From Gemmatimonadaceae bacterium (GTDB lineage: Bacteria; Gemmatimonadota; Gemmatimonadetes; Gemmatimonadales; Gemmatimonadaceae), in assembly GCA_013361935.1 (NCBI GenBank), contig JABFXC010000042.1, forward strand, positions 1-37,357: DNA of 37,357 bases, read 5' to 3'. The position numbers were made by a program, and so were the translations under genes. The notes below the pieces were generated by a model that ran no database searches, was not told where the DNA came from, and worked only from the letters and a program-made list of their open reading frames with translations. Shown here piece by piece: positions 19,428 through 26,351 of this stretch. The stretch's first letter is position 1. The number at the start of each line of letters is the position of its first letter.

Positions 19428-20339
19428 ATGTCGCCCGACGAATTCGCGCTCGCCCTTCGCGCCCTCGGTACTCCGCTCTTCCTCGACGACGCCGGCACTC
19501 CGACGGCGCTGGGAACCGAGTACGCGGGGACGGCCGACGATGGCACCGAGGTGCGCATCATCCAGCTCGCGGCCCGCCTAACGACCGGACTGCGCGACCT
19601 CGATGCGTTCGTGCGCGCGGTCGAGCACCACGGATATCTGGGCGCGGGGATCGCCGGATCGGCGCTCTTCGTCGTGGAGGCGCGGCCGGACGGGGAGCCG
19701 CTCGCCGTGCGAGTCGCGCGCGAGGGGGTCATCCGGCCGACGACGCTCGCGCCGCTCGCGCACGCCGCCGCGCTGCAGCTCGCGCGATCTCTCGCCGCCT
19801 TTGGCGCGCACGGCTTGATCACTCCGGAGACGCTGCGAGTCGGCACGGCAGGGAAGGTGTCGATCCGATGGAGCGGCATCGTCCCCGGGCTCGTCGCGGC
19901 GGGCGCCGACGCCGCCGCGGTCATGGAGCATCTCGGAGCGACGGATTACCTCGCGCCCGAGGTCGCGGCGGGCGCGCCCTTCGATGCACGGAGCGACGTC
20001 TACGCGCTCGGCACGACGCTCTACGTCGCGACCACCGGCCGGGCTCCGTTCGGCGGCCGCACCACGGCCTCGACCATGGCCGCCGTCCTCACCGAGGACA
20101 GCATGATCGAGGCGAGCCCCGCGCAGAGGCTGACTGCGGCCGTGCTCCGCGCGATCGAGCAGGATCCCGCCGATCGCTGGGCCGACGCGGAACGGTTCGC
20201 CCGCGCCATCGAGGGGACGCCGCACAATCGTCCCGCGGCGGAATCACCGAGGAAGCGCCGCCGCGGATCGGCGAGAATCGCGATCGCCGCCGCAGCCGTC
20301 GGAACGATCCTATACCTCCTCCGGCGCCTGACGCACTAG
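19428..20339 (+). CDS. Membrane-anchored protein-kinase-like pseudokinase
   Basis: The 303-residue protein aligns by eye with the C-lobe of Ser/Thr kinases: ATDYLAPEVAAGAPFDARSD (171-190) is the APE region, and VYALGTTLYVATTGRAPFGG (191-210) is subdomain IX. The last kinase helix region is EQDPADRWADAERFARAI. Catalytic elements are missing: there is no glycine loop, IIQL replaces the VAIK Lys, HGLITPETLRV (129-138) replaces HRDxxxxN, and SIRWSG replaces DFG. A basic stretch and a single TM helix (about 282-298) form the C-terminal anchor. It is likely a regulatory scaffold rather than an enzyme. rnpB begins 10 nt after its stop, and the rnpB -10 overlaps the TAG. Confidence 0.82.
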   Translation: MSPDEFALALRALGTPLFLDDAGTPTALGTEYAGTADDGTEVRIIQLAARLTTGLRDLDAFVRAVEHHGYLGAGIAGSALFVVEARPDGEPLAVRVAREGVIRPTTLAPLAHAAALQLARSLAAFGAHGLITPETLRVGTAGKVSIRWSGIVPGLVAAGADAAAVMEHLGATDYLAPEVAAGAPFDARSDVYALGTTLYVATTGRAPFGGRTTASTMAAVLTEDSMIEASPAQRLTAAVLRAIEQDPADRWADAERFARAIEGTPHNRPAAESPRKRRRGSARIAIAAAAVGTILYLLRRLTH

Positions 20340-20342
20340 ATT
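20337..20342 (+). promoter_or_regulatory. Putative -10 element of rnpB
   Basis: TAGATT at 20337-20342 overlaps the pseudokinase TAG. It predicts a transcript start at about 20350, exactly where the P1 strand of RNase P RNA begins. The -35 region is poor. Confidence 0.35.
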
Positions 20343-20349
20343 CCAGGGG

Positions 20350-20741
20350 CATGCGGGCGGCCGGACGGTCGCGACGGTTCGCCGCAAGGCGGGCTTTCGA
20401 GGAAAGTCCGGGCTCCCTGGACAGACTGCCAGGTAACTCCTGGGCGCGCGCGCCGCGAGGTTCGCGCGACGGACAGTGCCACAGAAAACAGACCGCCCAT
20501 GGGCGCGAGCCTGTGGGTAAGGGTGAAAAGGTGGGGTAAGAGCCCACCGCGTCACCGGTAACGGTGGCGGCACGGTAAACCCCAGTCGGAGCAAGGCCAA
20601 ATAGGCGGCGAGAGGCAGTCCTCCTCGATCAAGACGCCGCGGGTCGGCTGCTGGAGGGTGCGGGTGACCGCACTCCGAGAGGAATGACCGTCCGGACGAT
20701 TCGTCGTCCGACAGAACCCGGCTTACAGGCCGTCCGTATGC
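20350..20741 (+). ncRNA. rnpB: RNase P RNA, bacterial class A
   Basis: This is the catalytic RNA of RNase P, which cleaves the 5' leader from pre-tRNAs. It carries the universal landmarks in order: GAGGAAAGTCCGGGCTC near the 5' end, GCCAGGTAACTCCTGGG, then CACAGAAAACAGACCGCC. A GGGTGAAAAGGTGGGGTAAG segment, CCAGTCGGAGCAAGGCC and AATAGG follow. The 3' end holds GAGGAATGACCG and the conserved GACAGAACCCGGCTTACAGG. The ends are set by P1 pairing of 20350-20361 with 20730-20741, with two G-U pairs. At about 392 nt it has a normal class A length. The protein subunit gene rnpA lies only 4.9 kb away. Open reading frames through this region are spurious. Confidence 0.97.
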
Positions 20742-20815
20742 GCTCCACCCGCCCGGTGCCTAACGGCGACGCGCGTCGCCCCGCGCTCGGCGGCGACCAT
20801 CCCCTCATCGAACGC

Positions 20816-21715
20816 ATGACCCCCCTCTCCCGCGCTGGCCTCGCCGCGCTCCTGGCGCTCACCGCGGCCTGCGGCTCCTCGCGCGCGACGACTCCCACCC
20901 CGCTCCCCACGCCGGCGGTGCCACCGGTAGTCGAGAAGCCCGCGCCGGCGAGCGCGCCCCGCGTTGCCGCGCCCGCTCCGCATCCCTTTGCCTACGGGGC
21001 CGGCGAATACCGCTACGAGATCCGCAGCGACGCAATCATCACCGCCGAGGGAACGCCGCGCGTGGACACCGTCGCAACACGGGCCATCGTCACCTATCGC
21101 GTCTCCGCACGCGACAGCGGTCTTCTCTCCATCGAGGGATCCGTCGACTCGTTCACCGTGACGGGGAGCCGCGGCGGCTCACCGCCGAGCGCGGGACTGC
21201 CATTCACGATGACGGTCACGGCGGACGGACATCCCGCCGCTCCTCCCTCGCGAGACAGCGCGGGCGTGTGCACCACTCCCCTCGAGGCCGTGGTGGCGAC
21301 CAGTCGCGAGCTCATCGCGGCGATCCCCGTCGCTCTGGCGGTTGACGTTCAGTGGACCGATTCGCTGTCCGCGGTGACCTGCCGCGGGACGATCCCGGTA
21401 ACCACCCGGAGCGAGCGGCACTCGCAGGCTTCGTGGGTCACCGTGCCGGTGGAGTGGGCGCGCCACGAGGGTGATGCGGCATTCGAGATCACCCGCACGA
21501 CGACGACGTCGGTCGCCGGCGAGGGACGCGCGGCGGGACGCCAGGTCGCCGTCAGCGGGTCGGGACAGGGCACGGGCCTCCTCTACGTCGACCCGGAGCT
21601 CGGCGTCCTGCTTGGCGCGGTGGGCAACTCCTCGACGCGCCTGATCGTCGACACCGGAACGCAGCGGCAGCAATTCCTGCAGATGGTCCGACAGCACATC
21701 TCGCTGCTGCGCTGA
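20816..21715 (+). CDS. Hypothetical lipoprotein
   Basis: About 299 residues from ATG 20816; starts further upstream would lie within rnpB. The N-terminus MTPLSRAGLAALLALTAACG is a lipoprotein signal peptide with Cys19, followed by a Pro/Ala/Thr-rich linker. The mature domain is beta-rich (EYRYEIRSDAIIT, ATRAIVTYRVSA, TGLLYVDPELGVLLGA). It has one internal Cys pair, 151 and 199 or close to these. I recognise no domain. It is probably anchored in the cell envelope. A CGTTAGGC octamer lies in the 74-bp gap after rnpB (20758). Confidence 0.75.
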   Translation: MTPLSRAGLAALLALTAACGSSRATTPTPLPTPAVPPVVEKPAPASAPRVAAPAPHPFAYGAGEYRYEIRSDAIITAEGTPRVDTVATRAIVTYRVSARDSGLLSIEGSVDSFTVTGSRGGSPPSAGLPFTMTVTADGHPAAPPSRDSAGVCTTPLEAVVATSRELIAAIPVALAVDVQWTDSLSAVTCRGTIPVTTRSERHSQASWVTVPVEWARHEGDAAFEITRTTTTSVAGEGRAAGRQVAVSGSGQGTGLLYVDPELGVLLGAVGNSSTRLIVDTGTQRQQFLQMVRQHISLLR

Positions 21716-21718
21716 CCC

Positions 21719-21734
21719 GCGCGCCGTGGCGCGC
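21719..21734. terminator. Short GC palindrome between convergent stops
   Basis: GCGCGCC-GT-GGCGCGC fills nearly the whole gap between the lipoprotein stop and the DUF4126 stop. It has no T-tract, so termination is only suggested by position. Confidence 0.3.
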
Positions 21735-22390
21735 TACTCGTCGGCAGGAAGCTGCGGCGGCGGATGCGCCGCCGAGCACCGCGCACCCTGCAGTAGCCCG
21801 GTGCCCGGCATCCAGCGTCCCGAGAAGACGCGCCGCAATGCGCGCCAGATGAGACGAACGACGAGGATGAGCGCGATCAGGACGACGAGCGCGAGCGCCA
21901 TCGTGATCCACGGGTGGTGCCACACGAACAGCGAGACGCTCGCGACGAGCCCGAGCTCGGCCACGTTCGAGACGCCGTTCGTCAGCGGCTCCGGCGACGT
22001 GTCGATGGCGTAGCGCAGCCCGAGCTTCGTCGTGTGGGTGACGACGCCCAGCCCACCCCCGAGGAGCGCCGCGGCGAGGATGATGGCCGAGTCGCCATGC
22101 CATGCCGTCATCACAGCGAGAGCGGCGGCGGCTGGCGGCCGGATCAGGCTGTGAAAGGTCTCCCAGGCGGATGCGACTCCGGGAATCAGCGTCGCGATGA
22201 ACTCGAACAGGTAGAGCACGACCGCGATCCCGATCACCACCGGATGGGCCACCGCGGAGAGCCCTCCGGGAAGTGGCCCGATCCAGTCCATCCGCTCCGC
22301 AAGCCCGAGGATGGCGATGGTCGCGTACAGGTTGATCCCGCTCGCGTACGCGACCCCCAATGCTTGCACGAGCGAAACGATCGGCGTCAT
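21734..22390 (-). CDS. DUF4126-family integral membrane protein
   Basis: The 218-residue protein has the family opening ALGVAYASGINLYATIAILG (residues about 10-29), followed by ERMDWIGPLPGGLSAVAHP. A glycine-rich helix pair (ALLGGGLGVVTHTTKLGLR) and at least four TM segments follow. The C-terminal tail after residue 190 is polar with one Cys and looks disordered. Function of the family is unknown. It lies 31 bp downstream of dnaN on the same strand, so it may be carried on the dnaN transcript. Confidence 0.85.
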   Translation of the reverse strand: MTPIVSLVQALGVAYASGINLYATIAILGLAERMDWIGPLPGGLSAVAHPVVIGIAVVLYLFEFIATLIPGVASAWETFHSLIRPPAAAALAVMTAWHGDSAIILAAALLGGGLGVVTHTTKLGLRYAIDTSPEPLTNGVSNVAELGLVASVSLFVWHHPWITMALALVVLIALILVVRLIWRALRRVFSGRWMPGTGLLQGARCSAAHPPPQLPADE

Positions 22391-22421
22391 TGGGCTCCCC
22401 GGGTGGAGGGCTAGGCGGCCG

Positions 22422-23534
22422 TCAGTCGACGAGCCTCAGCGGCATCACAAGGCACAAATACTGTGCCGGATCGCTCCATTGTTCCGGTTCGAGGGTGGCC
22501 GCTCTTTCCGGGGCACGGAAGGTCATCCGAACCTCATCCGTCGGGATGAAGCGCAGGATCTCGAGCAGGTAGCTCGCGTTGAAGCCGATATCGAGCGGAT
22601 CGCCCGTGAATCGGACGGCGAGCTCGTCCTGCGCGTCGCCCAGGTCGGGGGTCTGCACGCTGAACTTCGCCATTCCGGCGTTGAACGACATGCGGATCCG
22701 ATGGGTCTGGTCCGACGCGATCACCGACATCCGCTTCAGGGCACTGGTCAGCGCTGCCTTGTCGGCGATCGCGACCTTGTCGTTGTCCTTCGGGATGACC
22801 TGCTCGTAGTTCGGATACGGCCCCTCGATGAGCCGCGTATAGACCGCGGTGAACGGCGATCGGAAGCCCAGGTGGTTCTCCCCACGCGCGATCTCGAGCT
22901 CCTCGTCGGCGGGGAAGAGCCGGCGAATCTGCTCGAGTGCCTTCGGTGGAACGATCAGATCGGCGGACGGCATTCCGCTCGATTTGATCGGTACCTGCAT
23001 CTTCGCCAGCCGGTGGCCGTTCGTGGCGACCATTCGCATCATGTCCGGCCGGAGCTCCCACAGCACGCCGTTCAGGATCGGCCGGCTCTCCTCCGTGGAG
23101 ACCGCGAACGCCGTATGCGAGATGAGCTTCTGCAGCTCGCCGGAGCGGACACGCCAGCTTTCGCTGAATTTGATGCTCGGAAACGAGGGAAACTCATCAC
23201 GCGGGAGCCCCAGGAGGCGGAAGTGCGCACGGCCGCAGTCCAGTGTCACACGCTGCTCGCCGGAGCTGGCGACGCGAACCGGCGCCGGCGGAAGCTCCCG
23301 GGCGATCTCGGAAAGCTTCTTCGCCGGGATCGTGATGGCGCCGCCTGTCTCGACATCGGCGCTGATCTCCGTGCTCACGGCGATGTCGAGATCCGTTCCG
23401 GAAAGGCGAATGCCCTTTTCCGTGGTCTCGACCAGGATGTTTGCCAGCACGGGCAGCGTCGTCTTGGCCGGGATGCTCGCTGCGACGGCGGCGAGTCCCT
23501 CCTGAAGCTTCTCCCGCGTGATCGTGAAGCGCAT
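22422..23534 (-). CDS. dnaN: DNA polymerase III subunit beta (sliding clamp)
   Basis: The 370-residue protein begins MRFTITREKLQEGLAAVAAS, with three clamp repeats. Conserved stretches include LPVLANILVETTEKGIRLSGTDLDI (shown by position about 28-52), AFAVSTEESRPILNGVLWEL and EQIRRLFPADEE. The C-terminus ends QYLCLVMPLRLVD, where the canonical tail is (M/V)PMRL; here it is MPLRL. It encircles DNA and tethers the replicative polymerase. An AGGAG lies 4 nt before the ATG. It is downstream of dnaA on the same strand across the probable origin. Confidence 0.98.
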   Translation of the reverse strand: MRFTITREKLQEGLAAVAASIPAKTTLPVLANILVETTEKGIRLSGTDLDIAVSTEISADVETGGAITIPAKKLSEIARELPPAPVRVASSGEQRVTLDCGRAHFRLLGLPRDEFPSFPSIKFSESWRVRSGELQKLISHTAFAVSTEESRPILNGVLWELRPDMMRMVATNGHRLAKMQVPIKSSGMPSADLIVPPKALEQIRRLFPADEELEIARGENHLGFRSPFTAVYTRLIEGPYPNYEQVIPKDNDKVAIADKAALTSALKRMSVIASDQTHRIRMSFNAGMAKFSVQTPDLGDAQDELAVRFTGDPLDIGFNASYLLEILRFIPTDEVRMTFRAPERAATLEPEQWSDPAQYLCLVMPLRLVD

Positions 23535-23768
23535 TGGCTCCTGGATGTTGATCGTTCGAGGGCTCTATCTGTTACTAGATGCTTTAAAGCTCTGGTAGTA
23601 GCAGCAGTAGAGCATGTGGAGCTGTGGAAAGACGGCTCAACTTACTGCGATCACGAGCCTTCCGATACGCCTCGTGATGTGAATCCGATGTACGATCATG
23701 TGGAGCGGCGGGGAGTTCCCGCTCGAGCTGCCCGATTGCGTGGAAAGATGCCTCTCGCCCGGGGAGAT
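23535..23768. other. oriC: Probable chromosomal replication origin (oriC), dnaA-dnaN intergenic region
   Basis: This is the only non-coding space between dnaA and dnaN. Read on the minus strand from dnaA toward dnaN it shows CTTTCCACA (23623-23631) and AGCTCCACA (23615-23623), which resemble DnaA boxes. Five phased trinucleotides CTA-CTG-CTG-CTA-CTA (23596-23610) follow, then an AT-richer stretch with TTTAAA and TTACTAGAT/ATCTAGTAA (about 23563-23590). This order (box, trinucleotides, AT-rich) matches the DnaA-trio basal unwinding system described for Bacillus subtilis. A perfect consensus box TTTTCCACA also lies at 23800-23808, in the 3' end of dnaA. A perfect inverted repeat ATCACGAG/CTCGTGAT occupies 23650-23678. 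Confidence 0.65.
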
Positions 23769-25172
23769 CTAGAGCATCGATTGTAGAAGGAGACGAAGCT
23801 TTTCCACACGCTTGGCGAAGGTTCCATCGGTCGGGATGGTCTCGGTCACTCGCTCGATGCTGTGAATGACCGTGGAATGATCGCGGCCGCCGAATGCCAT
23901 TCCGATCTCGACGAGAGGCGTGCCGAGGAGCTCGCGGGTGAGATACATCCCGACGTGGCGTGGAGTCGTAAGAGTCTTCGTGCGCGTCTTCGACTTCAGC
24001 CCGTCCGCGGTCACGCCCCATTCCCTGGCTACCGCATTCTGGATGGCGATGATGTCCAGCTGACCACCACCGGGGGCTGCGTTCGCCTCCGGACCCGAAC
24101 GAAGCTTGTCGCGGAGCGCCTCACGGGCGAGGTCGACGGTGACTTCGCGATGACGGAGCGAGGCATAGGCGAGCAGCTTGATGATGGATCCTTCCAGCTC
24201 CCGCACGCTCGAGCGAATGTGCTCGGCGATGAACCGGATGACGTCTTCGGGGATCGTCAGCTCGAGATGGTCGAGATGCGCCTTGTGGCGGAGGATCGCG
24301 ATCCGATGCTCCAGGTCAGGCAGCTCGATGTCGGCAACCATTCCCCACTGGAAGCGACTCACGAGACGTGCCTCCAGCCCCGGGATCTCCGACGGCGGCC
24401 GGTCGCTCGTGAGGATGATCTGCCGGCCGGCTTCGTAGAGCGCGTTGAAGGTGTGGAAGAACTCTTCCTGAGTTGCTTCCTTCCCCTTCAGGAAGTGGAC
24501 GTCGTCGACGAGCAGGAGGTCGATCTCGCGGTACCGGCGACGGAAATCCTGAGTCGTCCGGCTCTGAATGGAAGCGACGAGCTCGTTGGTGAACTGCTCG
24601 GTCCCGACGAAGGCGATGCGCGTTTCCGGCTTCCGTGTGAGGATCTCATGGGCGACGGCCTGCATGAGGTGCGTCTTGCCCAGCCCGGTATCTCCGTAGA
24701 GGAAGAGCGGGTTGTAGACCTTTCCCGGCGCCTGTGCAGCAGCATGAGCCGCTGCCGCCGCCAGCTCGTTCGACTTCCCGATGACGAAGTGATCGAACGT
24801 ATAACGGTCGCTCAGTGGCGCGAATGTGTTGGCTCTCTGATTCTGCGGTGGCCTGGTTTCTCCCTGTGGCGCGACCGCTGGAGGAGCGACGAAGAGGTCC
24901 ATCTGGGGACGCGTCTTCCGCTCTTCGTTCACGCGGAACGCGATGCGAATCGGGTGGCCCAGCGCCACGGGACCGTAGCCGGCGAGCAGGTCCGCATGCT
25001 TCGACTCGTTCCAGTCGGCCGCGAACTGGTCGGGCGCGCCGACCAGCAGCGTATCACCGTCGATCGCGAGTGGCTCGGTGGGCTCGAGCCAGGTGCGAAA
25101 GGTCTGTTCGGGGAGCTCCTGCCGGGCGCGGTCGAGGAGGCGGGACCAGATTTCGCGCGCGGTGAGCGACAT
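23769..25172 (-). CDS. dnaA: Chromosomal replication initiator protein DnaA
   Basis: The 467-residue protein has an N-terminal domain I (REIWSRLLDRARQELPEQTF) and a Pro/Gln-rich linker around 90-115. The AAA+ domain has Walker A GDTGLGKTH (about 159) and Walker B LLLVDDVHFL (about 218). The C-terminal DNA-binding domain IV carries the DnaA signature, with MYLTRELLGTPLVEIGMAFGGRDHSTVIH as its core (about 420-448). Walker A has Asp-Thr where Gly-Val is usual (GDTGLGKT against GGVGLGKT). Initiation at the adjacent oriC is its role. DnaA boxes at 25181-25189 and 25220-25228 upstream suggest autoregulation. Confidence 0.98.
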   Translation of the reverse strand: MSLTAREIWSRLLDRARQELPEQTFRTWLEPTEPLAIDGDTLLVGAPDQFAADWNESKHADLLAGYGPVALGHPIRIAFRVNEERKTRPQMDLFVAPPAVAPQGETRPPQNQRANTFAPLSDRYTFDHFVIGKSNELAAAAAHAAAQAPGKVYNPLFLYGDTGLGKTHLMQAVAHEILTRKPETRIAFVGTEQFTNELVASIQSRTTQDFRRRYREIDLLLVDDVHFLKGKEATQEEFFHTFNALYEAGRQIILTSDRPPSEIPGLEARLVSRFQWGMVADIELPDLEHRIAILRHKAHLDHLELTIPEDVIRFIAEHIRSSVRELEGSIIKLLAYASLRHREVTVDLAREALRDKLRSGPEANAAPGGGQLDIIAIQNAVAREWGVTADGLKSKTRTKTLTTPRHVGMYLTRELLGTPLVEIGMAFGGRDHSTVIHSIERVTETIPTDGTFAKRVEKLRLLLQSML

Positions 25173-25180
25173 GCGGTGGG

Positions 25181-25228
25181 TGTGGAAAAGTCCGAGGGGA
25201 GGCGAAGCTACCGGCGCCGTGTGGATAA
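25181..25228. promoter_or_regulatory. Two consensus DnaA boxes upstream of dnaA
   Basis: TGTGGAAAA (25181-25189) and TGTGGATAA (25220-25228) are the reverse complements of TTTTCCACA and TTATCCACA, both perfect matches to TTWTNCACA. The first lies 8 nt before the dnaA ATG, where an SD would normally be. They may mediate autorepression or form part of a bipartite origin. The region to rpmH (25173-25406) holds no gene. Confidence 0.75.
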
Positions 25229-25330
25229 GTCAACCGAACAGCCGGCGACAGGGACCGGCGAGCGATCACCCGGCCCAGCCGCGAGCAGATCACCCGATCC
25301 GACGCCCATCGTTGACGTTTCTCGCATGGG

Positions 25331-25359
25331 TTGACGTATCTGTCGAGCCCCGATAGGTT
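25331..25359 (+). promoter_or_regulatory. Promoter of rpmH
   Basis: TTGACG (25331-25336) and TAGGTT (25354-25359) are separated by 17 bp, giving a leader of about 40 nt. A second GTTGACGT copy at 25311-25318 lies 19 bp upstream and might be an alternative -35 or a protein-binding direct repeat. Confidence 0.6.
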
Positions 25360-25406
25360 TAGCGGTCTGTACCCGGTCGCACCCGAAACGCATCAGAGGC
25401 ATTTCC

Positions 25407-25571
25407 ATGGGCAAGCCAACCTACCGCCCGCGCAACAAGCGCCGCATCAGAAAGCACGGCTTCCGTACCCGCATGTCCGACAAGTGGGGCCGTGAAGTGC
25501 TCGCGCGGCGCCGCAAGAAGGGCCGGAAGCGGCTCACCGTGCAGCTCCCCAGCAAGTACGCCGGCGCGTAA
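25407..25571 (+). CDS. rpmH: 50S ribosomal protein L34
   Basis: The 54-residue protein reads [20 protein letters not shown], then [20 protein letters not shown], followed by a short tail [33 protein letters not shown] is the L34 hallmark. An AGAGG lies 7 nt before the ATG. It heads the classic rpmH-rnpA-yidD-yidC-mnmE cluster beside dnaA. The rnpA reading frame is already open from 25496, inside rpmH. Confidence 0.97.
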   Translation: MGKPTYRPRNKRRIRKHGFRTRMSDKWGREVLARRRKKGRKRLTVQLPSKYAGA

Positions 25572-25666
25572 GCCCGAGCGCGCGCGTCAGGCATTCATCT
25601 CCATCGACGCGTACGTCCGCCGATCTTCCGCGTAGTCATCGCATCACGCGCGGCCTCGAGCTCCGC

Positions 25667-26011
25667 GTGATCGCGCGAACAGGGAAGCGACTTCGCACCG
25701 AACATCTCGACGTTCGGGTAGTCGCTTCCCTTTCGCACGCAGGTCATCCACGCGCGGGCTTCGTCGTGCCGAAGCATGGCCGGTCGGCGGTCGAGCGGAA
25801 TCGTTTGAAGCGTCGGCTCCGGGAGATCGTCCGTACGAGAGTTCTCCCCGGCGCGCCGCCGGTCGACCTGGTGCTCACCACGCGGCCGTCGGCATACAAG
25901 CTCTCCTTCGACGCATTGCTCGCGATCGGCGAACACATCCGACGGGAGACGGACCGCGTCGCGCCGCGGCTTCTCGCCGCGTCGAGCTCACCGCCTCCGG
26001 AAGGGGAATGA
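25667..26011 (+). CDS. rnpA: Ribonuclease P protein component (N-terminus uncertain)
   Basis: The protein binds rnpB RNA and the pre-tRNA leader. The RNR motif region is clear: [20 protein letters not shown] (about 31-50 from GTG 25667), then LREIVR. GTG 25667 is the only ATG/GTG/TTG in frame after the stop at 25493-25495. However, the frame upstream of it encodes LPRSHRITRGLELR (25625-25666), an excellent match to the conserved RnpA N-terminus. Translation therefore probably starts further left, perhaps at a non-canonical codon (CTT 25625 or ATC 25643). From GTG the product is 114 aa; with the extension it would be 128 aa. It is followed 49 bp later by yidD. Confidence 0.9.
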   Translation: MIARTGKRLRTEHLDVRVVASLSHAGHPRAGFVVPKHGRSAVERNRLKRRLREIVRTRVLPGAPPVDLVLTTRPSAYKLSFDALLAIGEHIRRETDRVAPRLLAASSSPPPEGE

Positions 26012-26060
26012 CGCGCACGAGCGAGCGGTTGCCGGCACTCGCGCCGGATATATTGAAGGC

Positions 26061-26270
26061 GTGCGCACGGTGCTCATCCTCCTCGTCCGCGGCTACCAGG
26101 TCGCGCTCTCGCCGATGCTCGGCGGTCAGTGTCGCTACATGCCGAGCTGCTCGGCGTACGCGATCGAGGCACTCGAGCGCCACGGCGCGATGCGAGGCAG
26201 CTGGCTCGCGGCGCGGCGCGTACTCCGCTGTCATCCGTTCCGACCGGGCGGTTTCGACCCGGTGCCCTGA
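26061..26270 (+). CDS. yidD: Membrane protein insertion efficiency factor YidD
   Basis: The 69-residue protein has [20 protein letters not shown] followed by CSAYAIEAL, then [13 protein letters not shown]. These are the Cys-containing and C-terminal GG(Y/F)DPVP signatures of YidD. It assists YidC-dependent membrane insertion at the inner membrane. GTG 26061 is preceded by GAAGG 2-6 nt upstream; GTG 26070 is an alternative start. It lies between rnpA and yidC in the standard order. Confidence 0.95.
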   Translation: MRTVLILLVRGYQVALSPMLGGQCRYMPSCSAYAIEALERHGAMRGSWLAARRVLRCHPFRPGGFDPVP

Positions 26271-26351
26271 ACGGCGCGCGTCGCTTCGTCCAATCGCAAC
26301 TTCCCGCTCCGTCTCCGACACGACGCGCGTGATCGCTCGCGCCATGCTTCC

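Noticed and set aside
19355..20539. Long open frame crossing the pseudokinase and rnpB
   Set aside because: It is out of frame with the pseudokinase gene and runs into the RNase P RNA; GC-rich DNA gives many such shadow frames.
20684..20815. Longer start for the lipoprotein gene after rnpB
   Set aside because: The upstream ATGs lie in or just after the RNase P RNA, and only ATG 20816 gives a proper lipoprotein signal peptide.
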